Source: JBAYFX01 sp041666965
GTDB taxonomy: Bacteria > Patescibacteriota > Microgenomatia > UBA12405
DNA length: 18,291 nt
Reading direction: 5' to 3'
Assembly: GCA_041666965.1 (NCBI GenBank)
Contig: JBAYFX010000015.1
Coordinates: 1 to 18,291, forward strand
Below the pieces are notes generated by a model, which did not search any database, was not told where the DNA came from, and was given only the letters and a program-made list of their open reading frames with translations. The number at the start of each line of letters is the position of its first letter. Positions within the stretch are counted from its first letter, which is position 1. A program made the position numbers and the translations under genes. Of this stretch, positions 1 to 5,821 are shown piece by piece.

Positions 1-106
1 CTTTAACGTCGAATTTTTCTTCTAATGCTTTAACTAAATCGGAGAGTTCAATAACTGAAAGTTCTCCAATTTGATCTAATAATTTGTCGATTTTGGTATC
101 GGCCAT
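1..106 (-). CDS. rplL: Ribosomal protein L7/L12 (bL12), N-terminal part, cut by window edge
   Basis: Reading minus from the ATG at 106 gives about 35 residues beginning MADTKIDKLLDQIGEL, and the frame is open to the window edge. This matches the N-terminal dimerisation and L10-binding helices of bL12, the ribosomal stalk protein that recruits translation GTPases. It lies 80 nt downstream of rplJ on the same strand, the usual rplJ-rplL order, so co-transcription is expected. No clear Shine-Dalgarno precedes the ATG; the region is A/T only. The C-terminal factor-binding domain lies outside the window. The call rests on the N-terminal pattern plus the position after rplJ. Confidence 0.9.
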   Translation of the reverse strand, partial: MADTKIDKLLDQIGELSVIELSDLVKALEEKFDVK

Positions 107-150
107 ATGTTTTAATTTTTAATTAATAAAATTTAATAATTTAGTTATTG

Positions 151-165
151 TCCGCTACGGGCGGA
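151..165 (-). other. Small GC hairpin in the rplJ-rplL intergenic region
   Basis: A 5-bp inverted repeat TCCGC/GCGGA with a 5-nt loop is the only GC-rich island in an otherwise A/T spacer (107-186). On the minus transcript it is not followed by a U run, so it is not a normal intrinsic terminator. It could be an RNA processing or stability element that sets the L10:L12 ratio. That role is inference. Confidence 0.35.
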
Positions 166-186
166 TCTCATTTTATTTATATATAT

Positions 187-705
187 TTAGGTATTCGACT
201 TTTTTTCAGCCAAGGCCTTTAAGGTTAAAGCTAACTGGGTTTGGTTGAAACGGAGAGCGTATGCCAGACGTTGTAGAGGATTGGTTAACCCACCCAAGAG
301 TTGAGAAATGAGAGCACTTTTGGAAGGTAGGGACAAAAACTTTTTAAGTTCGTCTGCTAACAATAAACGGCCATCATAGATGCCGTATTTAAAACTGGTT
401 TTTTCTTTTTCTTTATTAACTGCTTCAATTTCTTTAAGGGGAGCAACTTCGTCGGTTTCACAAAAAGTGAGGGCAGTGGGGCCAGTTAGAGGTTCGGGTA
501 AAGTAATACCCATTTTACTAAGCGCCCGAATAATAAGGGAGTTTTTAATAACCTCAATGCGTCCGCCAGCTTGTTTTACTTTGACTCTAAGATCATAAGT
601 GCCATCAGCGTCCAGGCCTTGGTATTGGACTAAAGCGGCTGATTTGGCTGAATTAAGGCGGTCGGTAATTTGGTTGACTTGGTCGATTTTGATTTGTTTG
701 GGCAT
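187..705 (-). CDS. rplJ: Ribosomal protein L10 (uL10)
   Basis: The 172-aa product has the L10 hallmarks: an N-terminal region with SAALVQYQGLDADGTYDLR, then GGRIEVIKNSLIIRALSKMG, the EPLTGPTALTF segment, and a C-terminal helix ending in KALAEKKS that would carry L12 dimers. L10 forms the base of the ribosomal stalk on 23S rRNA and in many bacteria represses its own mRNA. The length is normal for the family. The ATG at 705 has no Shine-Dalgarno but follows a long structured leader (735-860) with an attenuator and its own promoter. rplL follows 80 nt later. In most bacteria rplA would lie directly upstream; here it is about 14.7 kb away. Confidence 0.95.
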   Translation of the reverse strand: MPKQIKIDQVNQITDRLNSAKSAALVQYQGLDADGTYDLRVKVKQAGGRIEVIKNSLIIRALSKMGITLPEPLTGPTALTFCETDEVAPLKEIEAVNKEKEKTSFKYGIYDGRLLLADELKKFLSLPSKSALISQLLGGLTNPLQRLAYALRFNQTQLALTLKALAEKKSNT

Positions 706-718
706 ATTTAGAAATACA

Positions 719-750
719 GTGCGTTGGTGCGCTGGTACTTTAGTTAAAAA
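719..750 (-). repeat. 32-nt leader element, copy upstream of rplJ
   Basis: The segment matches the one upstream of nusG (17914-17945) at 29 of 32 positions. Both are on the minus side of an untranslated leader, 13 nt before the rplJ ATG and 13 nt before the nusG ATG. Read on minus it runs from an A/T tract (TTTTTAACTAAAG) into ACCAGCGCACCA repeats. The function is unknown. Equal placement before two ribosome/transcription genes suggests a regulatory role or an interspersed repeat. Confidence 0.7.
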
Positions 751-751
751 C

Positions 752-774
752 TAAAAAACCCGCCACAGGCGGGT
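752..774 (-). terminator. Intrinsic terminator/attenuator in the rplJ leader
   Basis: On minus a 7-bp GC-rich stem (ACCCGCC/GGCGGGT, 3-nt loop, 758-774) is followed by six T (757-752). It lies between the promoter at 862-890 and rplJ, so it must act as a conditional attenuator rather than a gene end. A second A/T hairpin (TTTAGTT/AACTAAA, 739-755) begins inside its U tract. Leader terminators of this kind are known in L10-L12 leaders of several Gram-positive bacteria. Confidence 0.75.
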
Positions 775-856
775 CAGAAGAATCTTGTTCTGAACCTGGG
801 TAGGATGCTTCGTTGTCCGGTGTAACATCGGACTCACCTACTGTCTGCGGTGGACG
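775..856 (-). ncRNA. L10 leader-like cis-regulatory RNA
   Basis: Read on minus, the leader contains CCGCAGACAGTAGGTGAG and later GCATCCTACCCAGG, which fit the conserved core of the ribosomal L10 leader family from memory. AGTAGG pairs with CCTAC, and inside it GTCCG pairs with CGGAC, giving a two-part stem at about 797-840. In known cases L10 (or the L10-L12 complex) binds this RNA to repress its operon. The position directly before rplJ and its attenuator supports the call. Exact ends are estimated from the promoter and the terminator. Confidence 0.75.
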
Positions 857-861
857 TTTGG

Positions 862-890
862 ATTATAGCGGGAAGTTGAACTTAAAACAA
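862..890 (-). promoter_or_regulatory. sigma70-type promoter for rplJ-rplL
   Basis: On minus: -35 TTGTTT (885-890), 17-nt spacer, perfect -10 TATAAT (862-867). The predicted transcription start is about 855, at the 5' edge of the L10 leader. It overlaps a divergent plus-strand promoter (876-904), so the two may compete. Confidence 0.75.
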
Positions 891-904
891 GTGAGATATA
901 TAAT
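876..904 (+). promoter_or_regulatory. sigma70-type promoter for the 82-aa orphan gene
   Basis: -35 TTGAAC (876-881), 17-nt spacer, -10 TATAAT (899-904). The ATG of the next gene is at 910, where transcription should start, so the mRNA is probably leaderless. The -35 region overlaps the -35/spacer of the rplJ promoter on the other strand. Confidence 0.7.
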
Positions 905-909
905 CGGGC

Positions 910-1158
910 ATGAGAGAAGAAATAGACCGAGCTGATTTTGATAGTATTCCACGGGTTCAAAGAATTTGGGCTCGGGTTATGATTTTACATGATCTTGTTT
1001 TTGCGGTAGCAGATTATTCAAATGCTCCGCAAAGTGAGGGAGCGAGTTATATGGACATGGTGAAACGAAGAAGTCGTGTCAGAGTGGAGGGGTGGGTGAA
1101 AGATAGAAAGAATAGTGAAAAAGGAATAGTGGAATTTGGTCATGATATTGATGCATAG
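910..1158 (+). CDS. Hypothetical protein, 82 aa
   Basis: I do not recognise this protein. It is small, charged and soluble-looking. A hydrophobic helix-like stretch (about residues 19-35, IWARVMILHDLVFAVAD) sits in the middle, and a basic segment (KRRSRVRVEGWVKDRK) follows. There is no Cys motif, signal peptide or transmembrane segment. A strong promoter ends 5 nt before the ATG and there is no ribosome binding site, which fits leaderless translation. It is the first of four plus-strand orphan genes (910-2791). The promoter and the open frame support a real gene; the function is unknown. Confidence 0.55.
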   Translation: MREEIDRADFDSIPRVQRIWARVMILHDLVFAVADYSNAPQSEGASYMDMVKRRSRVRVEGWVKDRKNSEKGIVEFGHDIDA

Positions 1159-1187
1159 TTGAAGATTATTATAGGTTGTGATAAAAT
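1159..1187 (+). promoter_or_regulatory. Promoter with extended -10 for the 67-aa orphan gene
   Basis: -35 TTGAAG (1159-1164) begins right after the previous stop codon. A 17-nt spacer is followed by TGATAAAAT (extended -10; hexamer 1182-1187). Transcription should start near 1194, which is an ATG. This favours the start at 1194 over the ATG at 1188 that touches the -10 box. Confidence 0.6.
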
Positions 1188-1193
1188 ATGGTT

Positions 1194-1397
1194 ATGAATA
1201 TAACCAATAAAGAAAGTCTAGGTTCAAGAACTCAGTTTCCTCGGCTAGATATAACCAAACTTTACGGAAGTGTAAAAAGAGTAGCACAAGAGATGAAGGG
1301 CAGAGGTGTTGCCTACGTGAAGATAAAAAATTGGATTGATGCTCCGCCTGAACACGATTGGAGTACAGCCAGTGGCACATTTCAATCACACGAGTAA
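1194..1397 (+). CDS. Hypothetical protein, 67 aa
   Basis: Unrecognised small protein beginning MNITNKESLGSRTQFPRLD and ending in a His/Ser-rich tail. The middle (KLYGSVKRVAQEMKGRG) could form an amphipathic basic helix. An in-frame ATG at 1188 exists, but 1194 is preferred because it lies 6 nt after the -10 box. There is no Shine-Dalgarno. The gene belongs to the run of orphan genes with individual promoters between rplJ and the GT39-like gene. A real gene is plausible but not proven. Confidence 0.45.
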   Translation: MNITNKESLGSRTQFPRLDITKLYGSVKRVAQEMKGRGVAYVKIKNWIDAPPEHDWSTASGTFQSHE

Positions 1398-1404
1398 ACT
1401 GGGG

Positions 1405-1469
1405 TAGTTGACCTAGAGCCAGGAGAAAGTTTGGGGTGAGGGAGGGTGGTAGACCAATAATTAAGTGAT
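1405..1469. repeat. Diverged copy of the 3' end of the GT39-like gene (decayed remnant)
   Basis: This stretch, in the gap between two orphan genes (1398-1482), aligns without gaps to 2886-2950. There are 38 matches in the first 49 positions and about 46 in 65. The best block is TAGTTGAC-TAGAGCCAGGAGAA with one mismatch. In the partner this is minus-strand coding sequence for the last residues of the 481-aa membrane protein. Read in the same frame on minus, this copy gives ITxLLVYHPPSPQTFSWLx, with stops at the x positions, against ITNPLFYHLTPSLIFSWLY. It therefore looks like a dead fragment of a duplicated gene. Confidence 0.5.
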
Positions 1470-1474
1470 ATACT
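1466..1474 (+). promoter_or_regulatory. Extended -10 promoter for the 94-aa orphan gene
   Basis: TGATATACT (extended -10; hexamer 1469-1474) lies 8 nt before the ATG at 1483. No good -35 is visible at the right distance. A second TATAAT (1479-1484) overlaps the ATG and is less likely to be used. Confidence 0.45.
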
Positions 1475-1482
1475 TTACTATA

Positions 1483-1767
1483 ATGCGAAACAATAACGAG
1501 AGTGGACCGGGAAGGCGTAATTTTAGTTATTTTTGGGAAAGTTTTCGGGAGAGAAATGACTTAGTTGTTCAAATGGGCATTGAAACTTGTGAGTCAGTTT
1601 TAAGTGTGGGGGGGATTATGGCTAGGAGTGTGGGAAGAATATTGTTAGTTGCAATTGAAGGAACTTCGATAGCGGTAGCGGGCGTTCGAATGAATATTGA
1701 TCCGGAATTAATTGCTAGGCGAATATGTCAGCCGTATGAACCAATTGATATTAGTATTGGTAACTAG
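1483..1767 (+). CDS. Hypothetical protein, 94 aa
   Basis: Unrecognised. The N-terminus is polar and basic (MRNNNESGPGRRNFSYFWES). The middle (about residues 30-65) is moderately hydrophobic and Gly/Val/Ala-rich (SVLSVGGIMARSVGRILLVA), long enough for one weak membrane or amphipathic helix. The tail is acidic. A GTG at 1465 in the same frame would add six residues but lies inside the -10 region, so the ATG at 1483 is preferred. No Shine-Dalgarno is present. No domain can be named. Confidence 0.5.
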   Translation: MRNNNESGPGRRNFSYFWESFRERNDLVVQMGIETCESVLSVGGIMARSVGRILLVAIEGTSIAVAGVRMNIDPELIARRICQPYEPIDISIGN

Positions 1768-1809
1768 GGGTAGTTGAAGTGAAGCTAAAAAAAATGAGAA
1801 GTTGGGTTT

Positions 1810-1818
1810 TGTTATAAT
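1810..1818 (+). promoter_or_regulatory. Extended -10 promoter upstream of the 315-aa gene
   Basis: TGTTATAAT (hexamer 1813-1818) predicts a start near 1825 and a leader of about 19 nt before the GTG at 1844. A second A/T box, TATAAAAT (1821-1828), could shift the start closer to the GTG. No convincing -35 is present. Confidence 0.4.
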
Positions 1819-1843
1819 CCTATAAAATATTCATCAAGCAGGG

Positions 1844-2791
1844 GTGAGAAAAAATTCCGAGTTGTTTAATAATGAGTTAAAAAGATTTCCGGAATTAGTA
1901 GTGTCATGGGACAGAGTAAGAGAAGGTGTGAATTGGGGTCAATTTCAGCAAATGGCCAGTGAATTAAAATTAGTTGAGGGAAGAATTAATCGAAAAAAAA
2001 TAGATTACTCAAATTTGTCGGTTCAAAGGTATGAAAGAAGATCGATAAGTGCCCCCGATTCCTGGGGAGTGGATCTTGAGCCTGTTTCAATGTGGTTAAA
2101 CATGTTATTACAAAGTTGGGTATTGGAGGATGAAACGTGGATGACGGTAGAACTTGAGGGTACTCAAAGTTTTGACATTCAGAAAAATATAATTCATCGA
2201 GTGGCTGGGTATAATCAGAATTGTATTGCTAGGGTCTTGACTATGGCTAGAGAAAGAGTGTCGGGTGAAACTTTGGCGATGGTGAGAAGAAGAGGTTCGG
2301 AGGATAGTTATGAAGGTAAGTATGAAATTGCGGGCGGAAAAGTATTACCTGTTAATTATTACAACAGAGGACACCAGATTTATGGTGTAAACTATCCAAA
2401 TTTACCGGCTTACTTAAACCAAGGGGAGGTAGAGATGGGTGAAGAGATGGGAGAATTAGTACCTTCGGGAATGAATCGGGTGGGATTGGCATTAACCTTG
2501 GCCGGTCAACCAGAAGGGAGGTTGTTTTTTGAAGTTACTGAGGTGGCCATAGTTGAGCCGGCCACTTTGTGGCAAATGGCAGCTTTGGCTAATTCAAGAA
2601 GCGGTGGACAAAGATTAATCGAAAAGCGTGGGTTAGATAAAGAAGATTGGGGAGTGATGCCCATTCCAGGAAGAGTTAAATTTGGGGAAATGTTGCCAAC
2701 TACAGATTTAGTATTGAGGAGACTTGTCGGAGGAGAAACTGTAAATCATGTTGGTGATTGGTGGGGGAATGACTACTTATTTGCCATATGA
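1844..2791 (+). CDS. Hypothetical protein, 315 aa, with weak Nudix-like features
   Basis: No family is recognised with certainty. Residues ~128-170 (CIARVLTMARERVSGETLAM, then VRRRG and YEGKYEIAGGKVLP) resemble the first strands and the GG turn of a Nudix domain. A later GEVEMGEEMGELV (~195-207) resembles the REXXEEXGU helix with the Arg missing and about 23 extra residues before it. If it is Nudix, it is divergent or inactive. The N-terminal ~110 residues are Trp-rich and mixed alpha/beta, with no signal peptide. The start is taken as GTG 1844; an upstream ATT or an internal TTG (1862) cannot be excluded. The gene ends the plus-strand orphan run and is convergent with the GT39-like gene. The 87-nt gap to that gene shows no clear terminator. 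Confidence 0.6.
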   Translation: MRKNSELFNNELKRFPELVVSWDRVREGVNWGQFQQMASELKLVEGRINRKKIDYSNLSVQRYERRSISAPDSWGVDLEPVSMWLNMLLQSWVLEDETWMTVELEGTQSFDIQKNIIHRVAGYNQNCIARVLTMARERVSGETLAMVRRRGSEDSYEGKYEIAGGKVLPVNYYNRGHQIYGVNYPNLPAYLNQGEVEMGEEMGELVPSGMNRVGLALTLAGQPEGRLFFEVTEVAIVEPATLWQMAALANSRSGGQRLIEKRGLDKEDWGVMPIPGRVKFGEMLPTTDLVLRRLVGGETVNHVGDWWGNDYLFAI

Positions 2792-2878
2792 TTTAGTTTC
2801 GATTGTTGGTAGGGTGGGAAATGTATATGAGATTAGCAAGTTGGCTAAAATGCCGAATAGACGTAGTGATATTTCTGA

Positions 2879-4324
2879 TTAGAAATAGTTGACGTAGAGC
2901 CAGGAGAAGATAAGGGAAGGGGTTAGGTGGTAGAAGAGAGGGTTAGTGATGGAAGATGAAGGGAGTTGATATAAATAATAGATTTGGGTGGGAGAAAGAG
3001 TTTGTGAGGAAATTAATTTAAAGTCTGGGTAGGAACAATTGATACAGGCTAAAACCGGGGTGCCGTTTGGGGAAACTTGATTATTGCGATATAAAAGATA
3101 AAAAATAGGTAGGGAAATCATGTTGGAAGACTGGTCAGAGTAGAGGGCGATAGGTAAATTAACTTGGGTATCAAGGGAGTTTTTGAGATTAAAAATAAGA
3201 TCGGCTTGGGAGTGATTTTGAATGTATTTTAGGTTGGTGGCGGAAGAGAGGATGGTAAAAACTACTAGAAGTAAAACTCCAACAATTTTATATTTTGAAA
3301 AAATGACAAAAAGAGAATAACTAAAAAAGAAAATTATGAGAGGCTGAAAAGCGATTAAATATTCTCTGGAGCGAACACCAGGGTAATAGCGTAGTAAAAA
3401 TACCTGAGTAATGATAAATAGAATTAACAAACTAAGTGGACGGGTGAGGCGACGGGTATAAGTTAAGACAAGGAAAGGCAAGCCAGTAATGGCGATAAAT
3501 AAAAGACCTAAACTGGGAAGCCCCACTAAGGTTGAGCCGAAAAGTTGGGGCCAAAAGGTAAACAGGTCACGGCGCCAAGAGGTTGGAGCCCAAAACTTAT
3601 TAACCCCACCGGTGTAGTAATCTATGACACTTTGAAGCCAGACAAAATGATGATTTAAGTCAAAAATTAAAGGAGGGAGGAAAGTAATAATGACTCCGAG
3701 ACCAATTAATAGAAAACTAAAGAACTTTTTTTTGAGGGGTATGGGAGCAAAAAGTGGGGTCAGAGCAAGAAGAGTGGTAATACCCAGAGATTGAAAATGA
3801 TTGTTGAGAGTAAAACCGGCGGTTAAACCCAGTAATAGTGAGTAAATTAGGCGCTTGGTGGTGACAAGTTTTAGGGCAAACAGGAGGGTTAGAGTAACTC
3901 CAAAAGAAACGATAACGGTATTCAACATATCAGGTGAGTTATAGATTAATTCGGAACTAAAGGCAGAAATGGTGGCTAGTATCAGACCAAGTGGACGACT
4001 GCCAAGAGTAGTGCCAATTAAGTAAAAGAGATATACGGTCAACAGACTTAAAAGAGTGAAGCCAACCCAAGGCCCGGAGACAAAAGGGAGAAGGTGGGTG
4101 AATAAAATAATGGTGTAATCGTAGAGCGGGCCAAAATTAAAAGGTCCGGCACTGGAGGGGGAGCCCAACATAGGAACGGAACTGGAGCGGATGGAGTAAA
4201 GAGCTATGGTGGCGTCGCGGGCTTGGTCTTGGTTTAGAACCCAACGGGTAGGGTAATTGTAAAAGCGCCAGAAAGCGGCCAGAAGCAAAATGATTATTAA
4301 TCCGTAGCGGGAAACCACAGTCAA
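2879..4324 (-). CDS. GT39/PMT-like membrane glycosyltransferase, 481 aa
   Basis: Polytopic membrane protein with roughly ten or more hydrophobic segments. Helix 1 (residues ~7-22) is followed by a loop carrying NQDQARDATIALYS (Asp33, Asp37), like the acidic catalytic loop of GT-C glycosyltransferases of the dolichyl-phosphate-mannose/ArnT type. A second conserved-looking loop, SAGPFNFGPLYDYT, follows. Such enzymes use polyprenyl-phosphate sugars to glycosylate proteins or lipids on the outer face of the membrane. The length is normal for the family. The frame begins at TTG 4324; GTG two codons later is an alternative. No Shine-Dalgarno is visible. The donor sugar and acceptor cannot be read from sequence. 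The last codons are part of a repeat shared with 1405-1469. Confidence 0.75.
   Translation of the reverse strand: MTVVSRYGLIIILLLAAFWRFYNYPTRWVLNQDQARDATIALYSIRSSSVPMLGSPSSAGPFNFGPLYDYTIILFTHLLPFVSGPWVGFTLLSLLTVYLFYLIGTTLGSRPLGLILATISAFSSELIYNSPDMLNTVIVSFGVTLTLLFALKLVTTKRLIYSLLLGLTAGFTLNNHFQSLGITTLLALTPLFAPIPLKKKFFSFLLIGLGVIITFLPPLIFDLNHHFVWLQSVIDYYTGGVNKFWAPTSWRRDLFTFWPQLFGSTLVGLPSLGLLFIAITGLPFLVLTYTRRLTRPLSLLILFIITQVFLLRYYPGVRSREYLIAFQPLIIFFFSYSLFVIFSKYKIVGVLLLVVFTILSSATNLKYIQNHSQADLIFNLKNSLDTQVNLPIALYSDQSSNMISLPIFYLLYRNNQVSPNGTPVLACINCSYPDFKLISSQTLSPTQIYYLYQLPSSSITNPLFYHLTPSLIFSWLYVNYF
2886..2950. repeat. Intact partner of the 1405-1469 repeat
   Basis: The final ~21 codons of the GT39-like gene. 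The ungapped match with 1405-1469 is strongest at the gene's extreme 3' end. Confidence 0.5.
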
Positions 4325-4358
4325 TTTTAACCCAATTTGAGGAAGTAAAATATAGGGG

Positions 4359-4386
4359 TTGGCAAAGTTATTTAAAGAGTTACAAT
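4359..4386 (+). promoter_or_regulatory. Candidate promoter for the 4470-6239 gene group
   Basis: TTGGCA (4359-4364), 16-nt spacer, TACAAT (4381-4386). It gives a leader of about 75 nt that contains the hairpin at 4425-4439. This is the only recognisable promoter before the 95-aa gene. Confidence 0.4.
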
Positions 4387-4424
4387 AACAGCGTTAAAAC
4401 TTTAACCTTAAAAAGAAAATTGAC

Positions 4425-4439
4425 TCCCGAATATCGGGA
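4425..4439 (+). other. Palindrome in the leader of the 95-aa gene
   Basis: TCCGA-type inverted repeat TCCCGA/TCGGGA with a 3-nt spacer, 30 nt before the start codon. A T run (4445-4449) follows a few bases later. It could be an operator, a weak attenuator or a 5'-end stabiliser. No choice can be made from sequence. Confidence 0.4.
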
Positions 4440-4469
4440 CTGAATTTTTGGTTTAAGGAAAGGAGGAAA

Positions 4470-4757
4470 ATGAGCGGAAAAACATTAAAACCAGAGTATG
4501 CCGGTTTAGTAAGAGCGGCAGTGGCGATTGATAGAGCTTATGGGGGGAATGGAAGGTTTATGAGGCCAATAATTCGGATTGCAAAAAATGATTTGCCTTT
4601 GTTTTTGGGAATGGATGAGCAAGTCGCGAAAAATGTTTTGTCTCTTGCTTTGGACCAGTTGGCAGAAGTTAGGTTGGCAGGAGAGGATTATAAAGACCCA
4701 AATATGGTGGTTGAAGTATTGGAGTGGGCGGCCCAAATGCCGGAGCAAAGGAAGTAA
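4470..4757 (+). CDS. Hypothetical protein, 95 aa
   Basis: Unrecognised, probably all-helical soluble protein (EYAGLVRAAVAIDRAYGGNG near the N-terminus, then NVLSLALDQLAEVRLAGED and VVEVLEWAAQMPEQRK). It has one of the few strong Shine-Dalgarno sequences in the window: AAAGGAGG with 4 nt before the ATG. That suggests it is well translated and fixes the start. The next gene starts 8 nt after its stop, so the two are probably co-transcribed. No motif supports a function. Confidence 0.65.
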   Translation: MSGKTLKPEYAGLVRAAVAIDRAYGGNGRFMRPIIRIAKNDLPLFLGMDEQVAKNVLSLALDQLAEVRLAGEDYKDPNMVVEVLEWAAQMPEQRK

Positions 4758-4765
4758 AATAGAGT

Positions 4766-5821
4766 GTGAGGAAAATTGTAGTAGTACTGATAGTGGTAAT
4801 AATCATGACTGGAATTGGTGGCGGTACTTATTATATTTTGAACCGGGAAAAGTGGGTGGAACTGAGAGGAATTGAGACCTCAAAAAAAGTGAGTAAAATG
4901 GAGAAATATGATTTTGACAGCTTAAAAGTTGCATGGGAGAGGGGGGAATATGGAAACAGTGAAATAAAAATATTAGGGCCGATTAAGGCGATTGTTGATC
5001 GAAGAAAAGCGGACCCGGAGACTAGGAAATATGACTTTGTAACTCGGCAAATTGAATTTATGAGCGGGGGTAAGAGAATTACGGGGATGATTAATTACTT
5101 TAATGATGAAATTAAAAGGCCGGCGGTGATTATGGTAAGGGGATACGCGGAAAAGGCGGGGTATTATAGTGGGTCGGGGAGCTTTCGGATGGCGGATCAA
5201 CTGGCTAAGGCGGGAATGGTGACTGTGAGTATTGATTTTTTGGGATATGCCCAAAGTGAGAATGAATCAACTGACATGATGGAGGCGAGGTTTGAGAAAG
5301 TACCGGCGGTGTTGGACTTAATTGGAGCGGTTAGAAAACTTGAGGGGGTGGACCCCCAACGGATTGGGTTTTGGGCACATAGCAACGGGGGGCAGATTAC
5401 TTTATCGGTACTAGAGGTGACAGGCCAATATTTCCCGACGGTAATGTGGGCGCCAATGACGCAAAAATTTCCCGATAGTATTATTAGTACGGCCTCGGAT
5501 TTGGAGGACGGAGGAAGAGCAGTAAAGGCGGCGGTAGAAACGTTGGCTAAATTTCATGATCCGCGGCGCTACGCTTTTGAGAATTATTATGATTGGGTAA
5601 ATTCACCTATAGTGATAATTCATGGGACAAAGGACCCGTGGTGTGAAGTGGAGTGGCAGAGGGGGGTAGTGGCAAGGTTAACAAATTTAGGGAAAACAGC
5701 CGAGTTGAGGGTAATTGAGGGAGCGGGGCATAATATGGAGGGAAGAGGGGGAGAAACATGGAAAGATGTGGCGCAGCAGACAGTGGATTATTTTAAATCT
5801 AAACTGGTTTATGGAAATTAA
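4766..5821 (+). CDS. Membrane-anchored or secreted alpha/beta hydrolase, 351 aa
   Basis: Residues ~4-24 (IVVVLIVVIIMTGIGGGTYY) form one hydrophobic segment after a short basic start: a signal anchor or uncleaved signal peptide. The rest resembles dienelactone-hydrolase/S9-like alpha/beta hydrolases. PAVIMVRGYAEKAGYYSG gives the oxyanion-loop region. FWAHSNGGQ contains the nucleophile Ser206, GTKDP the acid Asp290, and GAGHN the His322. The full triad is present, so an active esterase or peptidase is likely; the substrate is unknown. The start is GTG at 4766, 8 nt after the upstream stop. Its 3' end overlaps the next gene by 11 nt. The domain should lie outside the membrane if the N-terminus is inside. 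Confidence 0.8.
   Translation: MRKIVVVLIVVIIMTGIGGGTYYILNREKWVELRGIETSKKVSKMEKYDFDSLKVAWERGEYGNSEIKILGPIKAIVDRRKADPETRKYDFVTRQIEFMSGGKRITGMINYFNDEIKRPAVIMVRGYAEKAGYYSGSGSFRMADQLAKAGMVTVSIDFLGYAQSENESTDMMEARFEKVPAVLDLIGAVRKLEGVDPQRIGFWAHSNGGQITLSVLEVTGQYFPTVMWAPMTQKFPDSIISTASDLEDGGRAVKAAVETLAKFHDPRRYAFENYYDWVNSPIVIIHGTKDPWCEVEWQRGVVARLTNLGKTAELRVIEGAGHNMEGRGGETWKDVAQQTVDYFKSKLVYGN

Noticed and set aside
380..598. Plus-strand open frame of 72 codons opposite rplJ
   Set aside because: It is an antisense shadow of the well-supported rplJ and has no recognisable protein or promoter.
1408..1413. TTGACC as -35 of a promoter
   Set aside because: The sequence 17 nt downstream is TTGGGG, not a -10. 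The segment is better explained by homology to the GT39-like gene's end.
4425..4449. Hairpin and T run as terminator of an upstream plus-strand transcript
   Set aside because: No plus-strand gene ends before it (the upstream gene is on minus and points away), and the T run is separated from the stem.
5715..5810. Longer N-terminus for the nucleotidyltransferase-like protein
   Set aside because: The extra 32 residues are the out-of-frame reading of the hydrolase gene and look nothing like a protein start. The overlap of 11 nt from 5811 is typical of coupled genes.
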